A stretch of DNA of 55,506 bases from Chitinophagaceae bacterium. Lineage in GTDB: Bacteria > Bacteroidota > Bacteroidia > Chitinophagales > Chitinophagaceae. Below are positions 16,728 to 26,851 of the stretch, piece by piece (the first letter of the stretch is position 1; each line of letters begins with the position of its first letter). The notes beneath the pieces were generated by a model that saw only the letters and a program-made list of their open reading frames with translations, had not been told where the DNA came from and searched no databases. A program made the translations under genes and the position numbers. The DNA is taken from contig JADKJI010000030.1 in the NCBI GenBank assembly GCA_016721085.1, forward strand, positions 1 to 55,506, in the 5' to 3' direction.

Positions 16728-16735
16728 TAATTTTG
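16728..16735 (+). promoter_or_regulatory. Bacteroidota-type promoter core before the M20 hydrolase gene
   Basis: TAATTTTG matches TAnnTTTG exactly and ends five bases before an ATG at 16740. Its last three bases are also the TTG that opens the uninterrupted frame. A promoter core overlapping a start codon is implausible, which supports 16740 as the true start. Confidence 0.6.
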
Positions 16736-17920
16736 CAAGATGCAACTAGAACAAAAATAAAACAACTCGCTGCCGCCTACCAGGCCGAGTTTGTATCTAT
16801 ACGGCATCATCTGCATGCTCATCCGGAATTGAGTTATAAAGAATTCGAGACATCGAAATACATCCAGTCTAAACTGATAGAATTAGGAATTCCATTTGAA
16901 GTGAAAGCTACAACAGGCGTAGTGGGATTGATAAAAGGAAAGAACCCAGCAAAAAGAGTGATTGCCTTAAGGGCAGATATTGATGCATTACCAATAAAGG
17001 AAGAGAATGATGTGGAATATAAGTCCACCAACGAAGGCATCATGCATGCCTGCGGACATGATGTTCATACCAGTTGCTTATTAGGGGCTGCCAAAATTCT
17101 CAATGAATTAAAGGACGAATGGGAAGGAACCATCAAGCTGATCTTCCAACCAGGAGAAGAGAAAAATCCGGGTGGAGCCAGTTTGCTGATTAAAGAAGGT
17201 GTGTTGGAAAACCCAAGACCCTCAGCTATTTTTGGATTACATGTACATCCTTTTTTAGAAACAGGTAGATTGAGTTTCAGAAGCGGACAAGTGATGGCAA
17301 GTGCTGATGAGATCTATATAACCATCAAAGGCAAAGGTGGACATGCTGCTGCACCCAACCTAACTGCTGATACAATACTTATCGCTTCCCAATTAGTAGT
17401 ATCACTGCAACAAATAATAAGCCGCAATAATAGTCCCTTCTCTCCTTCCGTATTATCCATCACCTCTTTCCAGGGAGGATATACCACCAATGTAATTCCA
17501 AGTGAAGTAAAACTGATGGGCACCTTCAGGGCATTAGATGAAACCTGGCGCTTTAAAGCGCATGAACTGATACGTAAGCAGGCAAAAGCTATTGTGGAAG
17601 GAATGGGTGCTGAGTTAGACCTTCATATAGATGTTGGCTATCCATCTGTATTCAACGAAGAAGCAGTTACAGAAAAAGCAAGATCACTTGCTGAATCCTA
17701 TATGGGTGCCGATAAAATCGAAACCACTGAAATGCGCATGGGCGCCGAAGACTTCGGATATTATACCCGCGAAATACCCGGTTGTTTCTATCGTCTAGGC
17801 ACAGGAAATATCGCCAAAGGCATCAGCGCCGGTGTACACACCCCTGTTTTTAATATTGATGAAAACGCAATTGAGATCGGGATGGGGATGATGGCGTGGT
17901 TAGGAGCAACAGTTTCTTGA
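16733..17920 (+). CDS. M20-family amidohydrolase (N-acyl-amino-acid or hippurate hydrolase type)
   Basis: A zinc-dependent hydrolase of about 395 residues that removes acyl groups from N-acylated amino acids. The metal and catalytic motifs are intact: RHHLHAHPELSYKEFET, RADIDALPIKEE, MHACGHDVHTS, FQPGEEKNPGGAS, GLHVHP, MRMGAEDFGYYTRE and SAGVHTPVFN. The open frame begins at a TTG inside a promoter core. The natural start is probably the ATG at 16740 (MQLEQ...), which runs into a stop after six codons unless one A is restored in the A5 run at 16753-16757. Adding it gives MQLEQKIKQLAAAY, a normal family N-terminus. Confidence 0.88.
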   Translation: MQDATRTKIKQLAAAYQAEFVSIRHHLHAHPELSYKEFETSKYIQSKLIELGIPFEVKATTGVVGLIKGKNPAKRVIALRADIDALPIKEENDVEYKSTNEGIMHACGHDVHTSCLLGAAKILNELKDEWEGTIKLIFQPGEEKNPGGASLLIKEGVLENPRPSAIFGLHVHPFLETGRLSFRSGQVMASADEIYITIKGKGGHAAAPNLTADTILIASQLVVSLQQIISRNNSPFSPSVLSITSFQGGYTTNVIPSEVKLMGTFRALDETWRFKAHELIRKQAKAIVEGMGAELDLHIDVGYPSVFNEEAVTEKARSLAESYMGADKIETTEMRMGAEDFGYYTREIPGCFYRLGTGNIAKGISAGVHTPVFNIDENAIEIGMGMMAWLGATVS

Positions 17921-17935
17921 TTTTATAATACTATA

Positions 17936-17993
17936 ACCGCAGAGACGCGGAGACGCAGAGAAATACACCTCTGCGTCTCCGCGTCTCTGCGGT
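17936..17993. repeat. CGCAGAGACGC-family inverted repeat, copy 2 (perfect stem)
   Basis: A perfect 25-bp stem (17936-17960 with 17969-17993) and an eight-base loop. It fills the 77-base gap between convergent genes (17920 and 17998) and would hairpin in both transcripts. It has no U-tract, so termination is possible but not shown. Confidence 0.9.
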
Positions 17994-17997
17994 AAAA

Positions 17998-18558
17998 TCA
18001 TTTAAACTTCACACTCTCCACCACCTTCTCCAACGGCGTCAAAGCATGCTCCCTGATCCCTGAAAATCCTAACACTTTTAATTTATATTCAAAAGCTTCA
18101 AGAGAGGAAACACGTAACATAGCATTCTTTACCAGTGAAACAGTAACAGCAATATTTATCAACGTTTCATCTCCTTGTATTACTCCTGATCCGGAAATCT
18201 TTTTGGCAGGTAGTCCACCTAATTTCACATCTTCAATTTTGGAATCCAATAATATTTCCCCCTTCATAGATAGCTTCATTTGTTTCTGAATCAAATTGGC
18301 AATACTATCTAAAGAATAGCCCGGAGGTGCCGCACTTAATTCTAACTTGACCCTTTCCTGAAACTTATCGTCTTTACCATCAAGAGGAGAAACAATGAAT
18401 ATGTTCTGGTAATCAATTACCCGCAACTCAAAATCTGGTGGATACGAAACAGAATAGACTTTAAAAGTGTCGTTGAATACCTTCCAGTCGGTCTGTGCAC
18501 GGGCACCACTAAACAATAGCACAGCAAACACCAAAATACTTGCAATCTTCTTTATCAT
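17998..18558 (-). CDS. Secreted protein with a PsbP/DUF1795-like domain
   Basis: A 186-residue protein with the signal peptide MIKKIASILVFAVLLFSGARA. The mature part is beta-rich with YSVSYPPDFELRVIDYQNIF, VKLELSAAPPGYSLDSIANL, KKISGSGVIQGDETLINIAV and a final helix TPLEKVVESVKFK. The YPxxFEL...I...SPL layout resembles PsbP-like single-domain proteins (LpqN/DUF1795). The role in Bacteroidota is unknown, probably periplasmic or outer-membrane associated. Confidence 0.65.
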   Translation of the reverse strand: MIKKIASILVFAVLLFSGARAQTDWKVFNDTFKVYSVSYPPDFELRVIDYQNIFIVSPLDGKDDKFQERVKLELSAAPPGYSLDSIANLIQKQMKLSMKGEILLDSKIEDVKLGGLPAKKISGSGVIQGDETLINIAVTVSLVKNAMLRVSSLEAFEYKLKVLGFSGIREHALTPLEKVVESVKFK

Positions 18559-18696
18559 ACATGTGATTTATAAGACATAAAATTAGCCGGACTAACTCCC
18601 TGAGAATATACTCCCATGGGAGTATTTATCAGCCCTCCTCTTCGCTATAGTTTTGATTTCCAAATCATAGACGTAAAGAAACTCAATCCAGCTATT

Positions 18697-19458
18697 ATGA
18701 AACAAGTATCCTTTGTATGCTTTTTACTATTAGTTTTTTCAAGCAGCTTCTCCCAGAAAAAGAAGATGGGTGCCAGCGGTTTCTATATTGAATCATTGTA
18801 TCAACAGGTAAAAGCGAAAGATGTAGATAAATACCTGGCTATCTTCTCCGATTCTCTGAAACTTGGTAGTAGCATGAAATTACCCGCGCAAACGGGACTT
18901 GGTGTAGGCTTTATCTATTATATGGAAGGCGTAGAAATTGATATGGGTTTTACCGCCCGTCCACAATCCTTCAACATGAGCAATACCGTATCAAATGGCA
19001 CTACTACTGCCTCCTTGAAAATGTATGGAACAGAATTGAAGGCTGGCTTAAACTTCTACCCGGGTAAAGGGAATTTTTTTATGGGCTTTCTTCTTACCAG
19101 TAGTGCATTCAACCAGAAAATCGCAATTACCTCCACCGACCCTGCTGTGAATAATAGTTTAGCCCAAGGTGGCTCCATCAGCGGCTCAATCGATTTTGAA
19201 TCGCACAAAGTGAACTTGCTCGATTTTATGAACTTCTCTTACCAACGGGTAATGATGATAAAATTGCAAGCTGGTATAAACCTCCGGCTTTCAAAATATA
19301 GCCAAACGATGCTCAAGATTTCACCCTACTATGATTATGGCCTTACCAAATACAATTTCCTGAGTGCATCAAACATTATCCTTAACACTTACACAGGACC
19401 AGGTAAATCTAAACTGAACGATTACGGAATACGTCTTGCCATATTATTTGGAAAATAA
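18697..19458 (+). CDS. Secreted beta-rich protein, possible outer-membrane barrel
   Basis: The ATG at 18697 gives 253 residues with a clear signal peptide (MKQVSFVCFLLLVFSSSFS). A start at 18616 would put 27 non-signal residues in front. The mature part has alternating amphipathic strands such as ELKAGLNFYPGKGNFFMGFL and MIKLQAGINLRLSKYSQTML and ends in DYGIRLAILFGK, consistent with a small beta barrel. No family was recognised. It is transcribed towards the sensor kinase but separated from it by 70 bases. Confidence 0.65.
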   Translation: MKQVSFVCFLLLVFSSSFSQKKKMGASGFYIESLYQQVKAKDVDKYLAIFSDSLKLGSSMKLPAQTGLGVGFIYYMEGVEIDMGFTARPQSFNMSNTVSNGTTTASLKMYGTELKAGLNFYPGKGNFFMGFLLTSSAFNQKIAITSTDPAVNNSLAQGGSISGSIDFESHKVNLLDFMNFSYQRVMMIKLQAGINLRLSKYSQTMLKISPYYDYGLTKYNFLSASNIILNTYTGPGKSKLNDYGIRLAILFGK

Positions 19459-19528
19459 GTTCAAGACAGCAAACTGTTTTCAGGCCCCATAATATTCATT
19501 ACATTTATTCCCAAGCCTAAACAGTACC

Positions 19529-22500
19529 GTGGTATTTAAACAAAAAACAAATAACAACTCCTCAGCCATAGCCCTCTTGCTGTTATGGCTGTCTTGTATT
19601 TGTTCAAGTACCGTTGCCCTTTCCCAATCAGGCTCACAGGGAAGATTATTCAGGAATTACTCTTCTAAAGAAGGCCTGATTATGAATAGCGTGTATTCCC
19701 TGGAGAAAAGTAGTAATGGCTTATTATGGGTAGGTACTCCAGGAGGATTACAGCGTTTTGATGGCTATGGATTTGATAACTGGGACCAATCAGCAGATTC
19801 AACAAAAAAAACCGGACTTTCGGTTTATCATATCAGGGAAGATAGCCGAAAGAATATTTGGGTCTTCAATACCGCCAGTGCGTTTGTCTTCCCACAAGGA
19901 AAAAAACTTATCAGGAAGTACCCTTCATTACAGCACTCCCTACAAGCGATAACAAGCAATACTTCGTGCCTTTACAAGAATCTGGCAACAGGCTTTGGTG
20001 CTATTCTGCTTCGGGATATATAACAGGCTTCAATACACAAACACTCAGAGGAGATACTGCTATCAGGATAAGCGATAATTATCCGCTCACTAAAGAACTG
20101 TTCAGAACAATCGCTGTATGTTCAGCTGTTGATGAGGAAGGGACTGCCTGGATATCGGGAAGCGATGAACAAAATAATTTCATCACCAAATTCCATCCTG
20201 GTACTCAACCCAGTACCCAGATTTTTCCTGTAAACAAATACGGTGTATTGAAAGGATTTATTCCTGTCAGTGACAAAAAATTTCTCTTCATCAGTACTAC
20301 ACAAACTTTTTTATGCCGTTCCGATTCTATCGACAGCCCACTGAAAATACTAAGTCGTGATAATGTCCCCGGAAACCACAATCGTCGCTTTACTTTCGAA
20401 AAGCTGTCGGTATTCAATAAAGGCAGCATACTTTTTCCGGGCAATGAATTCATTTATGAGTACAACCCATCTACCCAAACCCTAAAGCCATATAGCACCA
20501 CGCAGTACTCTTCCATTCCACTATCTCGCCAATTGGTATTTGCTATCAGGGAAGATAATCATGGGAATATCTGGATTGGAAGAGATGCTGGAGATGGATT
20601 GCTGGTATACTATCCTTCAAAACTTCAATTCGGATTGCTGGAGGCGCCAAAGGAATATTTCAACCTGGTGTACTCAATGGCAATTGACGCAAATAATAAT
20701 ATATACGCTGCCAATTTTGAAAAAGGCATAAACGTGTTCAGCCAAAATGGGAAATGGCTGCGGTATATCCCTATTCCACAAAAAGAGAATAATCTACCCT
20801 TATCTATCCGATGCATGCAATTCATAGATAAGAATCATCTACTCATGAAATCACTTTATGGAAGGGTACTGATACTAAATACCAGCAATAATAAGATCAC
20901 CGATTTAACTTCACTGATACCAGAAAGAATTACACTTGTCAAAAATGCGTTCTACGCCTCCTTTCTGAAAGAGAATGAGAACAGCTATCTCTTTTCGCAT
21001 AATAAATTTCTACTGCGTTTTACAAATACCAATAACAATTATGCAATTCAAGTAGTGGATTCCGTCCAGGAAGGAAGCATGATTTCTACGCTGGCCTATT
21101 CACAAAACAAAGAATTAGTATTAGGAACGGATAAAGATTGCATCTTCTACACAAAAGAAAAAAGCATACATGTCAGTCTCCCTGGAAACCCGATCGTAAA
21201 ACATATGAATCTGCATACCGATGGAAGTTTATGGGTAGCTACTGTGGATGGCATCCACATCATTCGGGATAATAAAGTAGTTAAATCTTATACCACCTCT
21301 AATGGCTTGCTGAACAATTTTATATATGGCATCCTGTTCGACGAAAAAGGGAATGCCTGGTATAGCAGTAATAAGGGATTAGGCTGTATTCAAACAAATG
21401 GACAGATAAGTTTCTATTCTGAAGAAGACGGCATACAAGCGGAAGAATTCGATACGCAATCATTTTGTAAAGGAATTGATGGCACTTTATATTTCGGCGG
21501 CGTTAAAGCCATCACTTCCTTCACACCATCAATAATTCTGCAGAAACCACCCAAAAGCCAAATCGTTATATCAGGAATTGAAGTTAATGGGGTTTCATAT
21601 CCTCTTGGAAAAAGAATTGAGGATATCAATCTGCTGGAACTTAATCACAACGATAATACAGTTGTGTTCAATTTCGCCCTAACCGATTTTAGTGATCCCG
21701 CCACGAATATTTTCCTGGTGAAAATGGACAATCTGGACAAGGAATGGTACAATTTGAAAAACCTCCATTCTCTTCGCTATTCATTCCCACCTGGGAAATA
21801 TACATTATCGGTTAAAGGTAGTAGTGATGGAAGCAACTGGAGTGAACCCCTGCTTCTTCCCATACTCATTCATCCTGCCTGGTGGCAACAATGGCAATTC
21901 AGGTTAGCCATGGGAATATTGTTTGTGTTATTGGTACTATTTCTGGCCTGGTGGTGGAACCGACGTAAATTAAAAGCCCAATGGCAGGCCATGCAGGTAC
22001 AACAGGAATTACAGAAAGAAAGGGAACGGATCAGCAGGGACCTTCACGATAATATCGGAGCCTATACTTCCGCCATGATTGCCCATGTAGATTCCTTGAA
22101 ACGAAAAACAAGTGCAACAGCTGTAGATACAACTGAAATGGAACAACTTAAAGAAGACGCCCAACAGATATTGGGATCACTGCGAGAAACCATCTGGGTA
22201 TTGAAAAATGAAAACCTCTCTCTGACCGATTTCTTCGATGGCTACAAACAATACGCTTCTAAATTGCTACGCAACAATAACTATATAAGTATCGAATTCA
22301 ATGAAACGATTGAAAATAATAGGATACTAAGTCCTACTATAGCATTGCACCTTTACCGAATTCTACAAGAATGTCTTCAGAACACAATAAAACATGCTGA
22401 TGCCGATAAAATAGAAATTGTTCTTACGAGTACCAATAAGATAAGCTTGCTTTATAGTGATAACGGAAAAGGATTTGAAACAGATCCGTCAAATGAAGGA

Positions 22501-22605
22501 AATGGCCTCGACAATATGCGTTTCAGGGCAAACGAGGCTGGCTTCACCCTGGAATTGAAAACAGGTACTGGAAAAGGAACCCAAATTCTGCTTTCAGAAA
22601 AATAA
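19529..22605 (+). pseudogene. Periplasmic-propeller sensor histidine kinase, split by one frameshift
   Basis: The N-terminal frame (19529-20023, GTG start) has a signal peptide and propeller repeats (YSLEKSSNGLLWVGTPGGLQ). The second frame continues from about 19922. Restoring one C in the CCC run at 19919-19923 gives KYPFITALPTSDNKQYFVPL without a gap. The full protein of about 1025 residues has Reg_prop propeller blades, a Y_Y_Y domain (VFNFALTDFSDPATNIFLVK), a membrane helix (MGILFVLLVLFLAWWW), a HisKA_3-type H-box (RISRDLHDNIG) and an ATPase domain (LQECLQNTIKHADAD, DNGKGF, GNGLDNM). It lies 47 bases before its response regulator. A sequencing error is as likely as real inactivation. Confidence 0.85.
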
Positions 22606-22652
22606 TCCCGGTAGAGTATTGGATTATCCTCCGAATCATCTCATTTTTGATT

Positions 22653-23315
22653 ATGGCCATACAAATAGGCATAGTAGACGATAAGCAGATTAACCGCACA
22701 ACGGTTAAGGAGAAACTGATTGCCTATAAGGAAGTGGAATTGGTACTAGAAGCGAAGAATGGTAAGGAATTTCTGGAGACACTACGTCAATTACCCCCTG
22801 ATAAACACCCAAATGTTGTGCTGATGGATCTTGAAATGCCCGTAATGGATGGCATTCAAGCCATTTCATTGGCTACAGCCGCCTGGCCCGATATTAAATT
22901 CATTGTACTCACCATCTTTGAAGACAATGAAAAGATTTTTGAAGCTATAAAAGCCGGTGCTGGTGGTTACTTGTTGAAGGAAGATTCGGCAGTAAATATC
23001 ATCGATGCCATTACCAATGTGGTGGAGTATAACGGAATACCTATGAGTCCGGCTATTGCCCGCAAGGCCATGGAATTATTAAAAAGTTCCCGGCCCGATA
23101 CCCAGCCCATCACTGTGGAGGAACTGGCATTATCAGAGCGGGAACTCGAAATTCTTAAAGAGATAGTTACCGGTAAGAATTATAAGGCTATCGGTGAAAA
23201 ATTATTTATATCGCCATTGACTGTTAGAAAACATGTTGCTCATATCTATGAAAAGCTCCATGTAAACAGTCGCTCACAAGTCATCAACCTCGCATATAAA
23301 AATAAGTGGATATAA
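22653..23315 (+). CDS. NarL/LuxR-type response regulator
   Basis: A 220-residue regulator from the ATG at 22653. The receiver domain has the acid pair in GIVDDKQ, the phosphoacceptor Asp in NVVLMDLEMPVMDG and the conserved lysine in GGYLLKED. The C-terminal LuxR helix-turn-helix is LSERELEILKEIVTGKNYKA followed by ISPLTVRKHVAHIYEKL. It lies 47 bases after the sensor kinase and forms a two-component pair with it. The target genes are not evident; the signal probably arrives through the periplasmic propeller. Confidence 0.92.
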   Translation: MAIQIGIVDDKQINRTTVKEKLIAYKEVELVLEAKNGKEFLETLRQLPPDKHPNVVLMDLEMPVMDGIQAISLATAAWPDIKFIVLTIFEDNEKIFEAIKAGAGGYLLKEDSAVNIIDAITNVVEYNGIPMSPAIARKAMELLKSSRPDTQPITVEELALSERELEILKEIVTGKNYKAIGEKLFISPLTVRKHVAHIYEKLHVNSRSQVINLAYKNKWI

Positions 23316-23330
23316 TAAAATCCGACTTAT

Positions 23331-23780
23331 TTACTTCACATCCTCTTTCTCCTTGATCTGGAAACAGATTTTTTCAGCAGGACTATCTTCAGGATAACCA
23401 TATAACTTCAATTTTCCACCTTTTGCTTCCAACTTGAAGATCATTTTATTTTGCTTTACCTGTCCGCCCTGGTTTATTTCAGCATCTGTTTTCCATTCAA
23501 TGGTTCCTTCAGTATAATCTGCATTCATCTTACAGTCTGTTGAGCTATGTTTGCCTGTAAGATCCATTGCATTACCGTCTGGCAAAGCAAGCGACATGAT
23601 CAGACTGTCTTTTGAAATGGTGATTTCTGCTGTCAATGGCACTTCTTCCCCTTCTGATCCATCTTCTTGTACAGAGAAAATACGTTCTGTTTTCAGTTTA
23701 TATTTTTTGTCGCACGATTGAGCTGTAGCAACGATTCCCGTCAACACCAGCAGGCTTACCATCAAAAGAACTTTCTTCAT
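23331..23780 (-). CDS. Small secreted protein of unknown function
   Basis: A 149-residue protein with the signal peptide MKKVLLMVSLLVLTGIVATA. The mature part is acidic and beta-rich: KKYKLKTERIFSVQEDGSEG, VPLTAEITISKDSLIMSL, GTIEWKTDAEINQGGQVKQN, KLKLYGYPEDSPAEK. A Cys pair (SCDKKY and KICFQI) could form a disulfide. It is convergent with the response regulator, with only 15 bases between the stops. Confidence 0.65.
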   Translation of the reverse strand: MKKVLLMVSLLVLTGIVATAQSCDKKYKLKTERIFSVQEDGSEGEEVPLTAEITISKDSLIMSLALPDGNAMDLTGKHSSTDCKMNADYTEGTIEWKTDAEINQGGQVKQNKMIFKLEAKGGKLKLYGYPEDSPAEKICFQIKEKEDVK

Positions 23781-23958
23781 AAAATTTTAATTGTTTGATT
23801 AAAAATAGGGGTAAATAACCGAATCCCATTACCATTGGTAAAAATAACAGTCATTCGTTTGTTGAGGTTTTTCGTACCTTGCATCCCACTTTGTAAGACG
23901 ACAGGTTTTCCAAAAGGTTACGGGTAACTCGATTTTATCCACCCGATAAATACGGATT

Positions 23959-26361
23959 ATGAAACAAGAATTGCGCAAAGAACAGGCTTTAGAATACCAC
24001 TCCAAAGGACGCCCAGGCAAGATTGAGGTTGTTCCAACAAAAGAAGCAAAAACACAAAGAGATCTTTCACTGGCTTATTCTCCAGGCGTTGCAGAACCCT
24101 GTAAAGAGATTGCCGCTAATATTGAAAACGTTTATAAATACACCGCCAAGGGCAACCTCGTAGCTGTTATCAGTAACGGTACGGCAGTTCTTGGTTTAGG
24201 CGATATTGGCCCAGAGGCTGGCAAACCAGTCATGGAAGGAAAGGGTGTATTATTCAAAATCTTCGCAGATATCGATGTATTCGATATCGAAATCAACGAA
24301 AAAGATCCTGAAAAATTCGTTCAGATAGTAAAAGCATTGGAGCCTACTTTCGGTGGTATCAACCTCGAAGATATCAAGGCCCCTGAATGTTTTTATATAG
24401 AGAAGAAACTGAGGGAATTGATGAAGATTCCGGTGATGCATGATGACCAGCATGGTACGGCTATCATCAGTGCTGCAGCATTGCTAAATGCCTGCGAAAT
24501 CCAGAAAAAGAAACTGGATAAAGCAAGGTTTGTAGTGAATGGTGCGGGTGCTGCCGCTATTGCCTGTATCAAACTATACGAATCACTCGGTGCAAAAAGG
24601 GAAAACATTTTCGTATACGATAGTAAGGGCTTGATTCATGAGAGTCGTACTGACCTCGATGAATTGAAGAAGGAATTTGTGCAGAAAGGCAAGAACATGA
24701 CCCTGACTGAAGGATTGAAAGATGCCGATATCTTCATCGGACTCAGTAAAGGAAATACCCTCACTCAGGATATGGTTAAAGGAATGGCGAAACACCCCAT
24801 AGTATTCGCTATGGCTAATCCAGATCCTGAAATCGGTTACGAACTGGCTATGGAAGCCCGTAAGGATCTTATCATGGCAACAGGACGAAGCGATTTCCCT
24901 AATCAGGTGAATAATGTATTAGGATTCCCTTTCATTTTCCGTGGAGCCTTAGACGTTAGAGCTACACAGATCAATGAAGCTATGAAGCTGGCTGCCGTAA
25001 AAGCACTGGCAGAACTGGCAAAGACTCCTGTACCAGATATCGTGAACATCGCTTATAATGAGAAGAACCTGTCCTTCGGTCCTACTTATATTATACCGAA
25101 GCCGCTCGACCCAAGATTATTATCTACCGTAGCCCCCGCAGTAGCTAAAGCAGCTATTGACAGTGGTGTGGCACAGATACAGATCACAAACTGGGAACAG
25201 TATGCAATAGAACTCAATAAGCGTCTTGGTTTGGATAACCAGATCATGCGTATCCTTGGTAACAAAGCCCGTCGTGATCCAAAGCGACTGGTATTTGCAG
25301 AAGCTGATAATGTGAAAATCCTGAAAGCGGCACAGATCATTTTCGATGAAGGTGTTGCTTATCCTATCTTATTAGGTAAGGAGAAGAAAATAAGGGCCAT
25401 TGCTGAAGAGAATAATATCGACATTGAAGGACTTCCTATTATCGATCCGCAATCTGATGAAACAGAAGAAAAGCGGAAAGAATATGGCGACATTTTCTTC
25501 AAGAAAAGACAGCGCCGTGGTATCAACCAATACGAATCGTTCAAGATCATGCGCGATCGTAACCATTTCGGTTGTATGATGGTGGAAACAGGCGAAGCAG
25601 ATGGTATGATTTCCGGTCTTACTAAGAATTATGCCGACACTATCCGTCCTGCTATCCAAATCATCGGTACAGAAGAAGGTGTTCGTAAGATTGCCGGTAT
25701 GTATCTGATGCTGACCAAGAAGGGGCCATTGTTCATGGCCGATACAACAGTCAATTTCAATCCTACCGCGGAAGAATTGGCCGATATCACCCTGATGGTA
25801 GCCCGTGAGGTGCGCAATTTCAATCTGGTTCCAAGAATCGCTATGCTCAGTTATTCCAATTTCGGCAGCAGCGATTCAGCAGAAGCCAAACTGGTATCAA
25901 AAGCTACCGAACTGGTGAAACAGCGTAATCCTAGCCTCATAGTAGATGGAGAAATGCAAGTAAGCATGGCTTTCAACAAAGACCTGCTGAAAGAAAACTA
26001 TCCGTTTACCGAACTGGCCGATAAAGAAGTAAACACCCTGATATTCCCCAATCTGGCAGCGGGTAACGTAGCCTATAACCTCCTCAAGGAAGTTGGCGAT
26101 GCCGATGCCATTGGACCGATCCTTTTAGGTCTTAAAAAACCTGTTCATGTACTTCAATTGGGTAGCTCTGTAAGAAGCATCATTAACATGGCGCTGGTAG
26201 CAGTGGTAGATGCCCAGTTTAAGTCAAAACACCTTCCGACAGAAGAGATTGTGAGTAAGTCGCCGTGGTGGAAGAGGTTTAATAAGGCGAGCAAGGATGA
26301 AGTCGGGAAGACGAAAGTGAAGATAGTCCGAGGAGTCCGTGGTAGAGAGCATGAATTTTGA
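23959..26361 (+). CDS. maeB: NADP-dependent malic enzyme with C-terminal phosphotransacetylase-like domain
   Basis: Converts malate to pyruvate and CO2 with NADP reduction. The protein is 800 residues, typical of the long MaeB form. The N-terminal malic domain has SLAYSPGVAEPCKEIA and MHDDQHGTAIISAAALLNA. The NAD(P) site is VVNGAGAAAIACIKLYESLG. From about residue 430 a phosphotransacetylase-like domain follows (RLVFAEADNVKILKAAQIIF, GEADGMISGLTKNYADTIR). In MaeB this domain is regulatory and senses acetyl-CoA. A short basic tail ends in REHEF. It stands alone with a plausible promoter (TACCTTGC, 23875-23882). Confidence 0.95.
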   Translation: MKQELRKEQALEYHSKGRPGKIEVVPTKEAKTQRDLSLAYSPGVAEPCKEIAANIENVYKYTAKGNLVAVISNGTAVLGLGDIGPEAGKPVMEGKGVLFKIFADIDVFDIEINEKDPEKFVQIVKALEPTFGGINLEDIKAPECFYIEKKLRELMKIPVMHDDQHGTAIISAAALLNACEIQKKKLDKARFVVNGAGAAAIACIKLYESLGAKRENIFVYDSKGLIHESRTDLDELKKEFVQKGKNMTLTEGLKDADIFIGLSKGNTLTQDMVKGMAKHPIVFAMANPDPEIGYELAMEARKDLIMATGRSDFPNQVNNVLGFPFIFRGALDVRATQINEAMKLAAVKALAELAKTPVPDIVNIAYNEKNLSFGPTYIIPKPLDPRLLSTVAPAVAKAAIDSGVAQIQITNWEQYAIELNKRLGLDNQIMRILGNKARRDPKRLVFAEADNVKILKAAQIIFDEGVAYPILLGKEKKIRAIAEENNIDIEGLPIIDPQSDETEEKRKEYGDIFFKKRQRRGINQYESFKIMRDRNHFGCMMVETGEADGMISGLTKNYADTIRPAIQIIGTEEGVRKIAGMYLMLTKKGPLFMADTTVNFNPTAEELADITLMVAREVRNFNLVPRIAMLSYSNFGSSDSAEAKLVSKATELVKQRNPSLIVDGEMQVSMAFNKDLLKENYPFTELADKEVNTLIFPNLAAGNVAYNLLKEVGDADAIGPILLGLKKPVHVLQLGSSVRSIINMALVAVVDAQFKSKHLPTEEIVSKSPWWKRFNKASKDEVGKTKVKIVRGVRGREHEF

Positions 26362-26851
26362 AGAAGTTGGTAGTCGGAGGAGAAAATACAAGTCGGGAGT
26401 CTGAAGTCGGGAATCGGGAGTAATACAGAATCAGTTTATATAATATAGTTAAGGAGCTCAGGAAGAATTTTATTTCTATTCTGTGCTCCTTTTTAATGCA
26501 GATAGTCAACATCAACCTAAAAATTTTCGTTCATGTCTTAACTTTTTCGAGGCTCTTTCCCGCGGCGGAGAAGGGATGGGGATGAGGGCATACCTCCCTT
26601 AGGGTTGGGGAACCGGGGACTCAACCCTTCAGGGTTGGCTCTTCTATCCTCTTTCCCCTTCCTAACTTCCCTACTTCTCCGGCCTGACTTTCGCTTTCGG
26701 TCTTTGTCCTGTATTTTCCTCCGACTATCAACCCCAAAATTCAAACTCTCCACCACGGACTCCCCGGACTATTCTTTCGGTCTTCCCGACTTTCAGACTT
26801 CCGGACTTCTCACTCCCGCTCTTTCTCCGTACTTTCACCCTCAATTTCCTC
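26362..26851. repeat. Gene-free spacer filled with AGTCGGGA-type and GGAGAAGGG-type words
   Basis: The left end (26366-26425) carries AGTCGGAGG and AGTCGGGA words. The right end (26660-26830) carries their complements (CCTCCGACT, GACTTTC, GACTTCCGGACTT) and also CTTCCTAACTTCCCTACT, a word of the composite element at 30721-30918. At 26568-26589 a segment GGAGAAGGGATGGGGATGAG matches the hairpin found inside the macroglobulin gene. CCCTTAGGGTTGG and CAACCCTTCAGGGTTGG words lie at 26595-26640. The open frames here are low-complexity and I do not accept them as genes. Confidence 0.7.
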
